In this document: piece after piece, positions 54,454-64,000 of the stretch
Numbering within the stretch: the first letter of the stretch is position 1
How the letters are laid out: the number at the start of each line of letters is the position of its first letter
Source: Pseudomonas sp. P8_229
GTDB lineage: Bacteria; Pseudomonadota; Gammaproteobacteria; Pseudomonadales; Pseudomonadaceae
Direction: 5' to 3'
DNA: 64,000 nt
NCBI RefSeq assembly: GCF_034008635.1
Contig: NZ_CP125378.1
Location: 6,014,501 to 6,078,500 of the forward strand
Program-made: the position numbers and the translations under genes
The notes under the pieces: generated by a model
Told to the model about the DNA's origin: nothing
The model's input: only the letters and a program-made list of their open reading frames with translations
The model's database searches: none

Positions 54454-55953
54454 TCATAGCCAGCCAGAACCGAGCGGCCATGCCTTGGGAATCGAGACAC
54501 GCCCGCCACTCCCGCTGGCAAACAGCTTCACCCCCAGACTGTCGGGCCGCGGGTAGAGGCGACTGCTGAGGCTGAAACGCCCGTTTTCGTCGAACACCTC
54601 GATGGACGAGCGATCAAGGAACACACGCAGTTCCAGCCGCTCTTGTGTCGGGTCTATCGCCACGCTGCGCTGGCCGCTGACTTGCGCACCCGAGTGGCTG
54701 CGGTCAAGCACTAGGCGCTGCAGTGATGGATCATAGTAGAGCAGGGTTTCTTCACGGCCATCATCGCTGCAACGCAAGGCGATCCCCAAGTCCCCGGTGC
54801 AGCCGAGCAGATCCAGATGCACATGGATTTCGAGCATGTCGCCTTTCACGTCTGGCACCCACCGGGTGCCGGACTCATCCCACCAAGCCGTGCCCGGCAA
54901 TGGCGCCTTGCGCAAAGCGGTGAGCTCCCGTGCCGGATACACGCAAAGGCGATCGGCACACAGCTCAAGTTCGCGCGGCAAACCGAGCATGCCGCACCAG
55001 TGGTGGGCCTGGCTCGGCATCGGGCTTTCCCACATGTCGAGCCAAGCCCACACAAGGCGCCGACCATCAGCGGCTTGTAGCGTTTGCGCGGCATAGAAGT
55101 CGTGGCCGTTATCCAGTTCGATAAAAGGCCCGCCAGTGAAGTGCCATTTGCTATCGAGTTCGCCCACTCGATAACCGGTCTGGTACTTGTTGAGCCGGTC
55201 GTAACCTTCGGCTTGCATGCCCTGGGGAGAGTACAGCAGTACATCGCGTCCATTCAGGCGGAACAGATCCGGGCATTCCCACATATAACCATCGCCCGCG
55301 TTGCCGCTGGACACATAGTCAAGGAACTCCCAAGCGTGCAGATCGGTGGAGCGGTACAACGGCAGCAGCGGCACATCGCCCAGACGTGCGCCGGCAATCA
55401 GGTACCAACAGTCATCCTCCTGCCATACCTTGGGGTCACGAAAGTGCATGATGGTGTCTTGCGGCGCGGTGTCGATGACGACGCCATGTTTGGCGAACCG
55501 GATGCCATCGGTACTGGTTGCCAGGCACTGGACTTGACGGATGAAGCGCTCATCACCCACTTCCCCCAGCCAGGTGTGCCCGGTGTAGATCAGCGCCAGG
55601 GTATCGCCACACACCACGGCGCTACCGGAAAAACAACCGTCACGGTCGTAGTCATCGCCGGGTGCCAGCGCAATGGGCAGGTGCTGCCAATGAACCAGAT
55701 CGGCACTCTTGGCGTGCCCCCAATACATCGGGCCCCATTTCGCGTCGAAGGGGTAATGCTGATAGAACACGTGGTATTCGCCACGAAAGTACACGACCCC
55801 GTTAGGGTCGTTCATCCAGCCTGCCGGCGGAGAAATGTGATAACCGGGCCGATAATCCGGGATAACGCGCGACTGACTGTCACTCAGCGCACGCTGCGCA
55901 AGGTCAAGGGACGAAGACATTGGATCGCTCAGGGTTTTCAAAGACAAGGTCAT
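54454..55953 (-). CDS. Sucrose hydrolase (GH32 invertase/sucrose-6-phosphate hydrolase)
   Basis: 499 residues. The GH32 nucleophile is Asp49 in W-M-N-D-P-N-G, the transition-state Asp lies in F-R-D-P-K-V and the acid/base Glu in W-E-C-P-D. A C-terminal beta-sandwich follows (S-S-I-E-V-F). No signal peptide, so it acts in the cytoplasm. Because the importer here is an ABC system that does not phosphorylate, it should cut plain sucrose to glucose and fructose. The start at 55953 overlaps the ATPase stop by four bases; Met12 is an alternative. Confidence 0.88.
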   Translation of the reverse strand: MTLSLKTLSDPMSSSLDLAQRALSDSQSRVIPDYRPGYHISPPAGWMNDPNGVVYFRGEYHVFYQHYPFDAKWGPMYWGHAKSADLVHWQHLPIALAPGDDYDRDGCFSGSAVVCGDTLALIYTGHTWLGEVGDERFIRQVQCLATSTDGIRFAKHGVVIDTAPQDTIMHFRDPKVWQEDDCWYLIAGARLGDVPLLPLYRSTDLHAWEFLDYVSSGNAGDGYMWECPDLFRLNGRDVLLYSPQGMQAEGYDRLNKYQTGYRVGELDSKWHFTGGPFIELDNGHDFYAAQTLQAADGRRLVWAWLDMWESPMPSQAHHWCGMLGLPRELELCADRLCVYPARELTALRKAPLPGTAWWDESGTRWVPDVKGDMLEIHVHLDLLGCTGDLGIALRCSDDGREETLLYYDPSLQRLVLDRSHSGAQVSGQRSVAIDPTQERLELRVFLDRSSIEVFDENGRFSLSSRLYPRPDSLGVKLFASGSGGRVSIPKAWPLGSGWL

Positions 55954-57095
55954 AGGGCGCGTGCTCGTACCGGGCGCAGAGAAGCGCCATCCGGCAGGGT
56001 TTCAATGGCTTGTGGATGGCGCTTCAAGGCGGCGCCGTCGGCGTCGAACAGGTGCAGGTTGTCGATGTCCAGTTGTAGTTCGACCCGATCGCCCACCTGC
56101 CAACCGGCGCTGACCTCACAACGACAGGTCAACGGCTCGTCCTGCCCGGTATCCAGGTGCACATAGGTTTCGCTGCCCAGGTATTCGACCCCGGTCACGA
56201 CAACGCCGGCGGTTCCATCCGCCGCCTTGAGGGAGACATGCTCCGGACGAATCCCCAGGCTCAACTGCGCGCCTGCCGCCAGGTTCGAGCTGTCGAAGGG
56301 CAGGGTGGTCATCCCTAAAACGGGAGTATCGACCTGGCTGGTTTCGCCCAGGGCATGCAGGCGTGCCGGTAGAAAGTTCATTCTGGGCGAACCGAGAAAA
56401 CCGGCGACAAAGCGGCTGGCCGGACGCTCATAGAGTTCGCGGGGTGAACCGACCTGTTCTACGTGACCGCCATTGAGCACGACAATTTTGTCGGCCAGGG
56501 TCATCGCTTCCACTTGATCGTGGGTGACGTAGATCATGGTCGAGCTCAGTCGGTCATGCAGCCGGGCGATTTCGTTGCGCATCTGCACCCGCAAGGATGC
56601 ATCAAGGTTGGAAAGCGGCTCATCGAACAACAAAATGTCCGGTTCCCGCGCCATGGCTCTGCCCATGGCCACACGCTGACGCTGCCCTCCAGACAGTTCT
56701 TTCGGTTTGCGTTGCAGGAGTTTGTCCAATTGCAGGATTTGCGCAGTTTTCAGCACGCGCTCGCGCAGGCTGCTCTTTTCAGTCTTGGCCAGCTTGAGAC
56801 CAAAACTGATGTTGTCGTAGACGCTCATGTGCGGGTACAGCGCATAAGACTGAAACACCATGCCGACGCCACGCTCGCGCGGCTCCAGGTCGTTGACCCG
56901 TCGCCCGTCGATCAGCAGCTCGCCGGCGCAGATCGAATCCAGCCCGGCGATCAGCCGTAGCAGGGTCGATTTTCCGCAGCCCGAAGGGCCGACGAACACC
57001 ACGAACTCACCCGCAGCGATTTCCAGGTTGATGTCGCGAAGAATCCGCGCGCCACCCAATTGTTTGTTCACGTTGTCCAGTTTCAATTTGATCAC
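55950..57095 (-). CDS. Sugar ABC transporter ATP-binding protein (MalK/UgpC type)
   Basis: Starts at GTG 57095 with AAGGAACA upstream; 381 residues. Walker A G-P-S-G-C-G-K-S-T, signature L-S-G-G-Q-R-Q-R, Walker B I-L-L-F-D-E-P-L-S-N-L-D and His switch T-H-D are intact. A C-terminal TOBE-like regulatory domain (about 240-370) marks the CUT1 sugar class. It energises the importer made from the next three leftward genes upstream of it. Confidence 0.9.
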   Translation of the reverse strand: MIKLKLDNVNKQLGGARILRDINLEIAAGEFVVFVGPSGCGKSTLLRLIAGLDSICAGELLIDGRRVNDLEPRERGVGMVFQSYALYPHMSVYDNISFGLKLAKTEKSSLRERVLKTAQILQLDKLLQRKPKELSGGQRQRVAMGRAMAREPDILLFDEPLSNLDASLRVQMRNEIARLHDRLSSTMIYVTHDQVEAMTLADKIVVLNGGHVEQVGSPRELYERPASRFVAGFLGSPRMNFLPARLHALGETSQVDTPVLGMTTLPFDSSNLAAGAQLSLGIRPEHVSLKAADGTAGVVVTGVEYLGSETYVHLDTGQDEPLTCRCEVSAGWQVGDRVELQLDIDNLHLFDADGAALKRHPQAIETLPDGASLRPVRARAL

Positions 57096-57122
57096 GATGC
57101 TGTTCCTTGTCTTTGTTGGGCA

Positions 57123-57965
57123 TCAACCCTTTAACGCGCCGGCAGTGAGACCGGAAACGATTCGGCGCTGGAAGATCAGCACCAGAATCACCAGTGGGAC
57201 GGTGACCAGCACCGATGCAGCCATCAACAATCCCCAAGGCAACTCATGGGGGCTGCCGCCGGAAATCAAGGCGATGGCGACCGGCACCGTGCGTTGGGTG
57301 TCGGTGAGGGTGAAGGTCAGGGCAAACAGGAACTCGTTCCACGCCGCGATGAAGGCCAATAAGCCAGTGGTGACCAGTGCAGGCCAGAGCAGCGGCAACA
57401 GCACGCGGGTCAGCGTGACCCAGGGTGAAGCGCCATCCATGATTGCCGCTTCCTCCAGTTCATGGGGCAGTTGCCCCATGAACGTGGTCAGCACCCAGAC
57501 GGTGAAGGGCAGGGTGAAAATCGTGTAGCTCAGGATCAACGCCCAGGACGTGTTGTACAGACCCAGGGCGCGGATCACCTCGAACAGCCCCGAGAGCACC
57601 GCGACCTGGGGAAACATCGACACGCCAAGGACCATCATCAACACCGTGCCACGTCCACGGAATTTCACTCGGCCCAAGGCATAGGCGGCGGTCAGGCTGA
57701 GGAACAGCGCCAGTGTCACTACACACAGTGCGACCACCAGCGAATTACCAATCGCCCGCAGGAATGAGGCTTGGTGGAGTACCGCCGCGTAATTGGAGAA
57801 GTCGGGGTTTTCGATCCAGTAGCTCACCTCGAACAAGGCGCTGGACGGCTTCAGCGACGTGACGATGGCGTAGTAGAAAGGGAACACCGCATACAGCAGC
57901 AAAATCCCGATCAGACACCAGAACCCGAGGCGCAACAGGTTTTTTTTCAGCAGGCGCGGGCTCAT
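57123..57965 (-). CDS. Sugar ABC transporter permease (MalG type)
   Basis: Start chosen at ATG 57965 with GGAGGTCC upstream, overlapping the other permease's stop by four bases; 280 residues. Six membrane helices, with the EAA loop E-E-A-A-I-M-D-G-A-S-P-W near residue 190. Second membrane subunit of the sucrose importer. A frame continuing upstream is only overlap with the neighbouring permease. Confidence 0.87.
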   Translation of the reverse strand: MSPRLLKKNLLRLGFWCLIGILLLYAVFPFYYAIVTSLKPSSALFEVSYWIENPDFSNYAAVLHQASFLRAIGNSLVVALCVVTLALFLSLTAAYALGRVKFRGRGTVLMMVLGVSMFPQVAVLSGLFEVIRALGLYNTSWALILSYTIFTLPFTVWVLTTFMGQLPHELEEAAIMDGASPWVTLTRVLLPLLWPALVTTGLLAFIAAWNEFLFALTFTLTDTQRTVPVAIALISGGSPHELPWGLLMAASVLVTVPLVILVLIFQRRIVSGLTAGALKG

Positions 57966-58924
57966 GAGCGGACCTCCAGTTGACGGCGTCCGAGGTAGAG
58001 ATAAAGCATGGCGATCACTGCCACCACCAGAAACAACAGCGTCGAAGCCGCGCTGCCGTAACCGACGTCCTGGAACTCCACCAGGTGCTGGCGGGCATAC
58101 ACCGACATACTCATGGTGCTCGACGAATTCGAGGTCAGCACATAGATAACGTCGAATACCCGCAGCGAGTCGAGGATGCGGAAGATCGCCGCCACCAGCA
58201 GTGCAGGCATCAACAGAGGAAGCGTGACACGCCAGAACACTTTCAGCGGATGAATGCCATCGACCCTTGCGGCTTCGTAGCAATCGCTCGGCAACATCTG
58301 CAAGGCCGCCAGCATCAGCAGCGTGACAAAAGGCACGGTCTTCCAGACGTCAACGATGATCACCGCCCACATCGACAGATCGGCGTCTGCCGTCCAGGCC
58401 AGGGGCGCGTCAATCAGACCGAGGCTCAGCATCAGGTGATTGATGATGCCGAACTGGTCGTTAAGCATCCATGACCAGATCTTCGCCGAGACAATGGTCG
58501 GAATCGCCCACGGAATCAGAATCAACGCACGTACCAGAGAGCGGCCGGTGAACTTGATGTTCAGCAGCAACGCCACCAGCAGCCCCAATACGACTTCCAG
58601 TCCCACCGACACTACGGTGAAATGCAAGGTGTTGCGCACAGCGTTCCACCATTGTGGATCGACGAGGATGCCCGACCAACTGGAACCGTTGTGGAACAGA
58701 TAATTGCTCAAGCCTATGAACGTTCCGCCACCGGTGTCAGCCAGGTTGGCGTCGGTCAGGCTGAACCAGAATGTGCGCAGTAGCGGCCAGGCGGCCACTA
58801 GCGCCAGACACAGCAGCATCGGTGTCAGAAACAACCAGGCAGCACGCACGCGGCGGCGTTGTACGGGCGTTTCCCTGGTGAGCAGAAGCTCGTCAAAGGG
58901 GGCATGGGTAGTAGAGACAGACAC
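57962..58924 (-). CDS. Sugar ABC transporter permease (MalF type)
   Basis: Starts at GTG 58924 with AAGGAAACC upstream; 320 residues. Six helices, with the EAA loop Y-E-A-A-R-V-D-G-I-H-P near residue 220. First membrane subunit of the sucrose importer, 21 bp after the binding-protein gene. The first 30 residues are cytoplasmic and basic (Q-R-R-R-V-R). Confidence 0.87.
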   Translation of the reverse strand: MSVSTTHAPFDELLLTRETPVQRRRVRAAWLFLTPMLLCLALVAAWPLLRTFWFSLTDANLADTGGGTFIGLSNYLFHNGSSWSGILVDPQWWNAVRNTLHFTVVSVGLEVVLGLLVALLLNIKFTGRSLVRALILIPWAIPTIVSAKIWSWMLNDQFGIINHLMLSLGLIDAPLAWTADADLSMWAVIIVDVWKTVPFVTLLMLAALQMLPSDCYEAARVDGIHPLKVFWRVTLPLLMPALLVAAIFRILDSLRVFDVIYVLTSNSSSTMSMSVYARQHLVEFQDVGYGSAASTLLFLVVAVIAMLYLYLGRRQLEVRS

Positions 58925-58945
58925 GGTGGTTTCCTTCCTTGTGGC

Positions 58946-60220
58946 TTACCAGTTCTGGCGTTTGATACGCGTGAGTTCGCTTTCCAGTTCGGCCAGCGCC
59001 TGATCGACGGGCAACTCGCCCGCCAGCACGCCATGCACTCGATCGAAGAACGCATTGGAGACTCGTGGATAGCGATCGGCGGTGATTGAGGCCGGGCGCA
59101 TGACCCCATCGTTGAGAATGCTGTGCAGCTGAGCGTAATAAGGCATGGCCGCGAGCAACTCGGGATCTTGATACAGCGACTCGATCACCGGGTTATAGGC
59201 GCCTATCAGGGCACGATGTTTTTGCTCTTGGGCACTGGTCAGATAGCTCACCAGTTCGGCGGCAAGTTTGGGATGTGCGCTGTAGCGCGATACCGCAAGG
59301 CCCCAACCACCGAGGGTGGAGGCATGGTCGCCGGTCTCGCCGCCGCGGGGCAGGGGAGCGACCCCGACTTTGTCTTTTACGGCACTGTCCTGGCTTTGCA
59401 CCAGGGCCCAGACATAAGGCCAGTTGCGCATGAACAGCGCATTACCCGACTGGAATACGCCACGGCCTTCTTCCTCGGTGTAATTGAGCACGCCACGCGG
59501 GGAGATGTCTCCCACCCAGCTTTTCGCCAACGTCAAAGCCGTTCTTGAGGCCTGACTGTTGACCACGATGTCTCCGCGTTGATTGATCAGCCCGCCTTCC
59601 GGTTGGCTGCTGATCCACTCCAGCGCATTACACGTCAGCCCTTCGTAAGCGCGTCCCTGAAAGATGTAACCCCACGCACTGGCGTTCCCTGCGTTGCGTT
59701 CAGCCTGTTGAACATCCCTGGCGGTAGCGGTCATTTCCTCCCACGTCTGGGGAACCTGCTTGTTGTATTTCTCAAGCAGGTCTTTGCGGTAATACAGCAG
59801 GCCCGAGTCGGTGAACCACGGCATCGTCACCAGCCGTCCGTTGACCGTGGCGTTATCGACCTGTGCCTGGAAGTAGCCTTGAGTCGCGTTGGCTGGAAGC
59901 GCCTCACGCAGATCCAGCAGATGTTTGGCCAGCATCCCCGGCCACACCATATCGATCTGAATGATGTCGATGTCGGTGGACTGCGCACTGAGGATCTGCT
60001 GGTAGAACGACAACCTTTCGGTCGCCGAGTTAGGCGTGGAAACCACCTCGACGTTGTTGCCAGTCTGTTTCGACCATCTCTCGACGGCCTCCTTGCACAG
60101 TTGCAACTCTGCACCCACCGCACCGCAGGAGATCGTCAGATCGGCTGCGCTCGAGACGGATGGGAGTCCGGCAATGAGGGAGATTAATGCGGCTGGCAGG
60201 AGCGATTTCAGATGTTTCAT
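58946..60220 (-). CDS. Sugar ABC transporter periplasmic binding protein
   Basis: Start chosen at ATG 60220 with AAAGGATG upstream; a longer frame would start beyond the operator. 424 residues. The signal peptide ends near S-S-A-A (about residue 25). The mature protein is a SBP_bac_1 fold (V-E-R-W-S-K-Q-T-G-N-N-V-E-V, Q-I-D-M-V-W-P). First gene of the leftward sucrose operon. The neighbours suggest sucrose as ligand, though trehalose or maltose types look alike. Confidence 0.86.
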   Translation of the reverse strand: MKHLKSLLPAALISLIAGLPSVSSAADLTISCGAVGAELQLCKEAVERWSKQTGNNVEVVSTPNSATERLSFYQQILSAQSTDIDIIQIDMVWPGMLAKHLLDLREALPANATQGYFQAQVDNATVNGRLVTMPWFTDSGLLYYRKDLLEKYNKQVPQTWEEMTATARDVQQAERNAGNASAWGYIFQGRAYEGLTCNALEWISSQPEGGLINQRGDIVVNSQASRTALTLAKSWVGDISPRGVLNYTEEEGRGVFQSGNALFMRNWPYVWALVQSQDSAVKDKVGVAPLPRGGETGDHASTLGGWGLAVSRYSAHPKLAAELVSYLTSAQEQKHRALIGAYNPVIESLYQDPELLAAMPYYAQLHSILNDGVMRPASITADRYPRVSNAFFDRVHGVLAGELPVDQALAELESELTRIKRQNW

Positions 60221-60230
60221 CAAGCATCCT

Positions 60231-60241
60231 TTATTTTTGTT
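60231..60241 (-). promoter_or_regulatory. Candidate Hfq/Crc motif before the sugar-binding-protein gene
   Basis: On the minus strand AACAAAAATAA contains two overlapping AANAANAA matches directly upstream of the AAGG ribosome site of the binding-protein gene. This suggests translational control by Hfq/Crc when preferred carbon sources are present. Confidence 0.45.
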
Positions 60242-60250
60242 TTTAGAAAA

Positions 60251-60262
60251 GTTAACGTTAAC
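60251..60262. promoter_or_regulatory. LacI-type operator between the divergent sucrose units
   Basis: GTTAACGTTAAC is a perfect 12-bp palindrome with the central CG step typical of LacI/GalR operators. It lies 31 bp from the binding-protein start and 127 bp from the porin start, so one site could control both directions. The binder is probably the ScrR-like protein. Confidence 0.72.
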
Positions 60263-60319
60263 ATCGCCAAATGTAGCAGCGTATTTGCGATGAGGCACCC
60301 TTTTTTTAATCGATTGTGA

Positions 60320-61954
<1,635 letters not shown>

Positions 61955-61970
61955 TATTTGAACGCGTTCG

Positions 61971-61999
61971 GCCAACACGTCCTGAGCGCACCTGTTGGC
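61971..61999 (+). terminator. Weak hairpin after scrY
   Basis: Seven-bp stem GCCAACA/TGTTGGC with a 15-base loop, shortly after the porin stop codon and without a T-run. The 158-bp gap to the convergent thioesterase gene holds nothing else I can identify. Confidence 0.3.
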
Positions 62000-62112
62000 T
62001 GTTGTCGCAAACAGAGATGTCGGCTGCAGCCATCCACTTTGAGGTTGGCTATAAATTGATGGCTCAAAACGAAGAGCAGCCGCTTTGGGATGCGTCGTTC
62101 AAGCCATCAGTG

Positions 62113-62688
62113 TTACTCGCTCTGTGATTCGAGGGCTTTGGGCGGTAAGGACGTCGCAGTTTGGGGTTGTGCCCGGGGGCGTATTACCCAATCCTTGATG
62201 GAATCGGGCACGGCTGGACGTTCAGGGCATTCACCGATCAGTGCAAATATTCGGGCAGGCTCAACAGTTTTGCGCGAGCGGTCGATCAAGAGTGCCTTGA
62301 CGTTGGCCACTGCCGACACCTTCGATCCAAGCATGAAGACATGCTGGAAGTAAAACCATTTTTCATCCCAGTAAAGAAGTTCGGTTTTAACTTCAAACCG
62401 TTGAAAAAGTTTTATCGACTTTCTGTATTCAATATCCACGTTGCCTACCAGAGGCATCCAGCCGTTTTTCAGAATCCCCCCAAGCGTGCCGACAGACCAC
62501 AGGAAATGCAGCCTGCCGAGATCTGCAAGCGATAAGAAACGCCCGTTATTAATGTGCATGTTCAAATCGATATCGAGCGGTGCGGCGGTGAATTTAATGG
62601 TTGTCGCGCTCCTGAAATTGGCAGGTTTGCGCCATCGCATTACAGCACCCGCCAACGACATGATGAATAATCTGAAAAACAGGTTCAT
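62113..62688 (-). CDS. Hotdog-fold acyl thioesterase-like protein
   Basis: 191 residues. The segment D-L-N-M-H-I-N-N-G-R-F-L (about residues 40-51) matches the D-x-x-x-H-x-N-N motif of 4HBT/THEM6-like thioesterases. V-D-I-E-Y-R-K-S-I and a late V-K-A-L-L are also typical. A hydrophobic N-terminus (about 3-18) may anchor it to the membrane. The gene overlaps the acyl-AMP ligase gene by four bases, so both serve one acyl pathway. No downstream partner follows. Confidence 0.75.
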   Translation of the reverse strand: MNLFFRLFIMSLAGAVMRWRKPANFRSATTIKFTAAPLDIDLNMHINNGRFLSLADLGRLHFLWSVGTLGGILKNGWMPLVGNVDIEYRKSIKLFQRFEVKTELLYWDEKWFYFQHVFMLGSKVSAVANVKALLIDRSRKTVEPARIFALIGECPERPAVPDSIKDWVIRPRAQPQTATSLPPKALESQSE

Positions 62689-64000
62689 GGGTTAACGGCC
62701 TCGGCGGATCGTGAGAAGTTTTCGTTGTAGAGTGATTTCATTTTCGCTCGATCAATCTTTCCACTGGTCGTTTTGAACAGCTGCCCGGCAGCAATGATAT
62801 CGATACTCGCGATGTGGATTCCCAGTTCGTCATTGATCTTTCTGCGAACGATTTTAGTCAGATTGTCTGGGTCACTGCCTTTTGCCGGAACGATGAGTAA
62901 CGCGCACTCTTCGCTGTCCGATCCGATCTGCGCAACGGCCACAACGCCTCGAACGCCATCGACTTCAGAGGTATAACTTTCAATGTCATTGGCGAAGTAA
63001 TTGGCGCCGTTGATAATGATGACTTCCTTGCTTCGCCCCACAACATATAACTCCTCCTCAAGCAAGAAGCCTATATCGCCAGTCAAGAACCAGCCATTTT
63101 CAAGCATCGCCGTGGTGTTTTTCTGATCGTTGTCATATGCGCTGCATACAGAGTGGCCTTTCAGCGCAATTTCACCCAGCAGGAGCGGGGTATTCATAAA
63201 CTGCAGGTTGTCGGCACGAATGCTAACTTCTACATGGCGAATGGGCTTCCCGCACGAGACGATCTCTTTGTTTCCGGGGGCATCGTTGTCTGTCCGCACA
63301 ACCAGACCTTTGTTCAAGGCCTCACGGTCGACATAGATACTTTGCATGCCTGCGCCGACGGCGCTGAACGTTGCCCCGAGCGTCGCTTCGGCCATTCCAT
63401 ACAGAGGCATGATCGAATCTGCAGAGAAGCCATAAGGAGCGAAAGCCTGCGCAAAGGCTCGCATGACTTTGGGGTTGATGGGTTCCGCTCCGCTTGTGGC
63501 GGAGCGCCAGGAGGTCAAGTTCAAGCCTGATAAAGAGTCGGCGTTGAATCGTTCCAGGCAATACTTATAGGCAAAGTTGGGCGCGGGTGAAATCTTCAAG
63601 GAAAAGTCGGAGATGGCCCTTAACCAGCTAAGCGGCGCTTTAACAAAGTCAGCGGTTCGCATGATGTAAGAGTCAGAGCCGGCAAACACAGGCAATAAAA
63701 GCCCCCCGATCAAACCCATGTCATGAAAGAACGGAAGCCACGTCACACCGGCAGACTCGGCATTCATTTCAAACGCTTCGCACATCGCGGCGACATTCAA
63801 GATCAGATTTTCTTGAGAGACCACGACCCCTTTCGGATCCGAAGTGCTGCCGGAAGTGTACTGGATCAACGCGGTATCACTGATTGCGTTGGGGGCAGCA
63901 AGTGGAACCACTGCATCGCTCTCATCCAGAGCGCAGAACTCATCAAGCGTTTGCACGATCGAGGAGGTATGAATGCCGAGAGATTCTTTGACCTCATCGC
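62685..64000 (-). CDS. Fatty acyl-AMP ligase (FAAL-like), 5' part beyond the window
   Basis: At least 438 codons, open to the window edge, so the N-terminus is missing; the GTG at 63956 is internal. The ATP-binding loop is Y-T-S-G-S-T-S-D-P-K-G. W-L-P-F-F-H-D-M-G-L-I-G-G and A-P-N-F-A-Y-K-Y-C are FAAL hallmarks, and L-T-G-D-I-G-F-L and the C-terminal G-K-I-D-R are present. FAALs activate fatty acids as adenylates and load them onto carrier proteins for lipopeptide or polyketide synthesis. Such genes may lie to the right of the window. Confidence 0.82.
   Translation of the reverse strand, partial: DEVKESLGIHTSSIVQTLDEFCALDESDAVVPLAAPNAISDTALIQYTSGSTSDPKGVVVSQENLILNVAAMCEAFEMNAESAGVTWLPFFHDMGLIGGLLLPVFAGSDSYIMRTADFVKAPLSWLRAISDFSLKISPAPNFAYKYCLERFNADSLSGLNLTSWRSATSGAEPINPKVMRAFAQAFAPYGFSADSIMPLYGMAEATLGATFSAVGAGMQSIYVDREALNKGLVVRTDNDAPGNKEIVSCGKPIRHVEVSIRADNLQFMNTPLLLGEIALKGHSVCSAYDNDQKNTTAMLENGWFLTGDIGFLLEEELYVVGRSKEVIIINGANYFANDIESYTSEVDGVRGVVAVAQIGSDSEECALLIVPAKGSDPDNLTKIVRRKINDELGIHIASIDIIAAGQLFKTTSGKIDRAKMKSLYNENFSRSAEAVNP

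Overview
The window looks like chromosomal DNA of a Pseudomonas of the fluorescens group. It is GC-rich and densely coding. It carries the typical REP motif of that group (a REPIN-like pair at 44549-44638 and a single copy at 16471-16494). The gene content also fits: oprB-gcd, DUF1302/DUF1329 genes, a PuuB/PuuA pathway and Hfq/Crc-type A-rich leader motifs. I saw no tRNA, rRNA, CRISPR array, prophage or insertion sequence.

Layout. (1) 1-16.5 kb is one catabolic locus around an AraC-type regulator (7383-8396). To its left lie a sulfite dehydrogenase (sorA, with the start of a probable sorB) and a divergent operon: quinone oxidoreductase, TauD/TfdA dioxygenase, beta-keto acid cleavage enzyme, MFS permease, Rieske protein and YeiH-type exporter. 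To its right lie a small hydrolase, a DUF1302 and a DUF1329 protein, a YCF48/BNR protein and an MMPL/RND transporter. I found the same 41-bp element in front of all three transcription units (1340-1380, 1410-1450, 8623-8663). Each copy is a direct repeat of an 18-bp half-site with a 21-bp period, as expected for an AraC-family activator. This ties three transcription units into one putative regulon, probably for uptake and breakdown of a hydrophobic, possibly sulfur-containing compound. It is my best candidate for an undescribed system. (2) 16.5-22.1 kb holds a nucleotidyltransferase-like protein, a divergent LysR/NADP-oxidoreductase pair, a lipoprotein, and an OmpR-type two-component system. 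(3) 22.2-25.5 kb is puuB, an XRE-cupin regulator and puuA (gamma-glutamylated polyamine catabolism). (4) 25.6-34.6 kb is mixed: DUF3224, a LysR/hydroxypyruvate-isomerase pair, a CHASE4-PAS-GGDEF-EAL protein, a membrane protein, and an ECF sigma/anti-sigma pair next to a metallophosphoesterase and a cupredoxin. (5) 34.7-40.7 kb is a GntR-controlled operon (amino-acid ABC transporter, PotF-like binding protein, gamma-glutamyltransferase) with a perfect inverted repeat over its promoter. (6) 40.7-44.7 kb holds an ABC exporter, a solitary KAS III-like enzyme and a lysine-repeat protein. (7) 44.7-48.6 kb is oprB and gcd (periplasmic glucose oxidation), followed by a remnant of tspO. (8) 49.0-53.2 kb is a compact operon of unknown function (helical-repeat protein, PcfJ-like, DUF1266-like). 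(9) 53.4-62.0 kb is a sucrose locus: LacI-type regulator, GH32 sucrase, ABC importer and a divergent ScrY-like porin. (10) 62.1-64.0 kb is a thioesterase and a fatty acyl-AMP ligase cut by the window edge.

All functions are assigned from sequence motifs, family resemblance and gene order read by eye. No database search was run.
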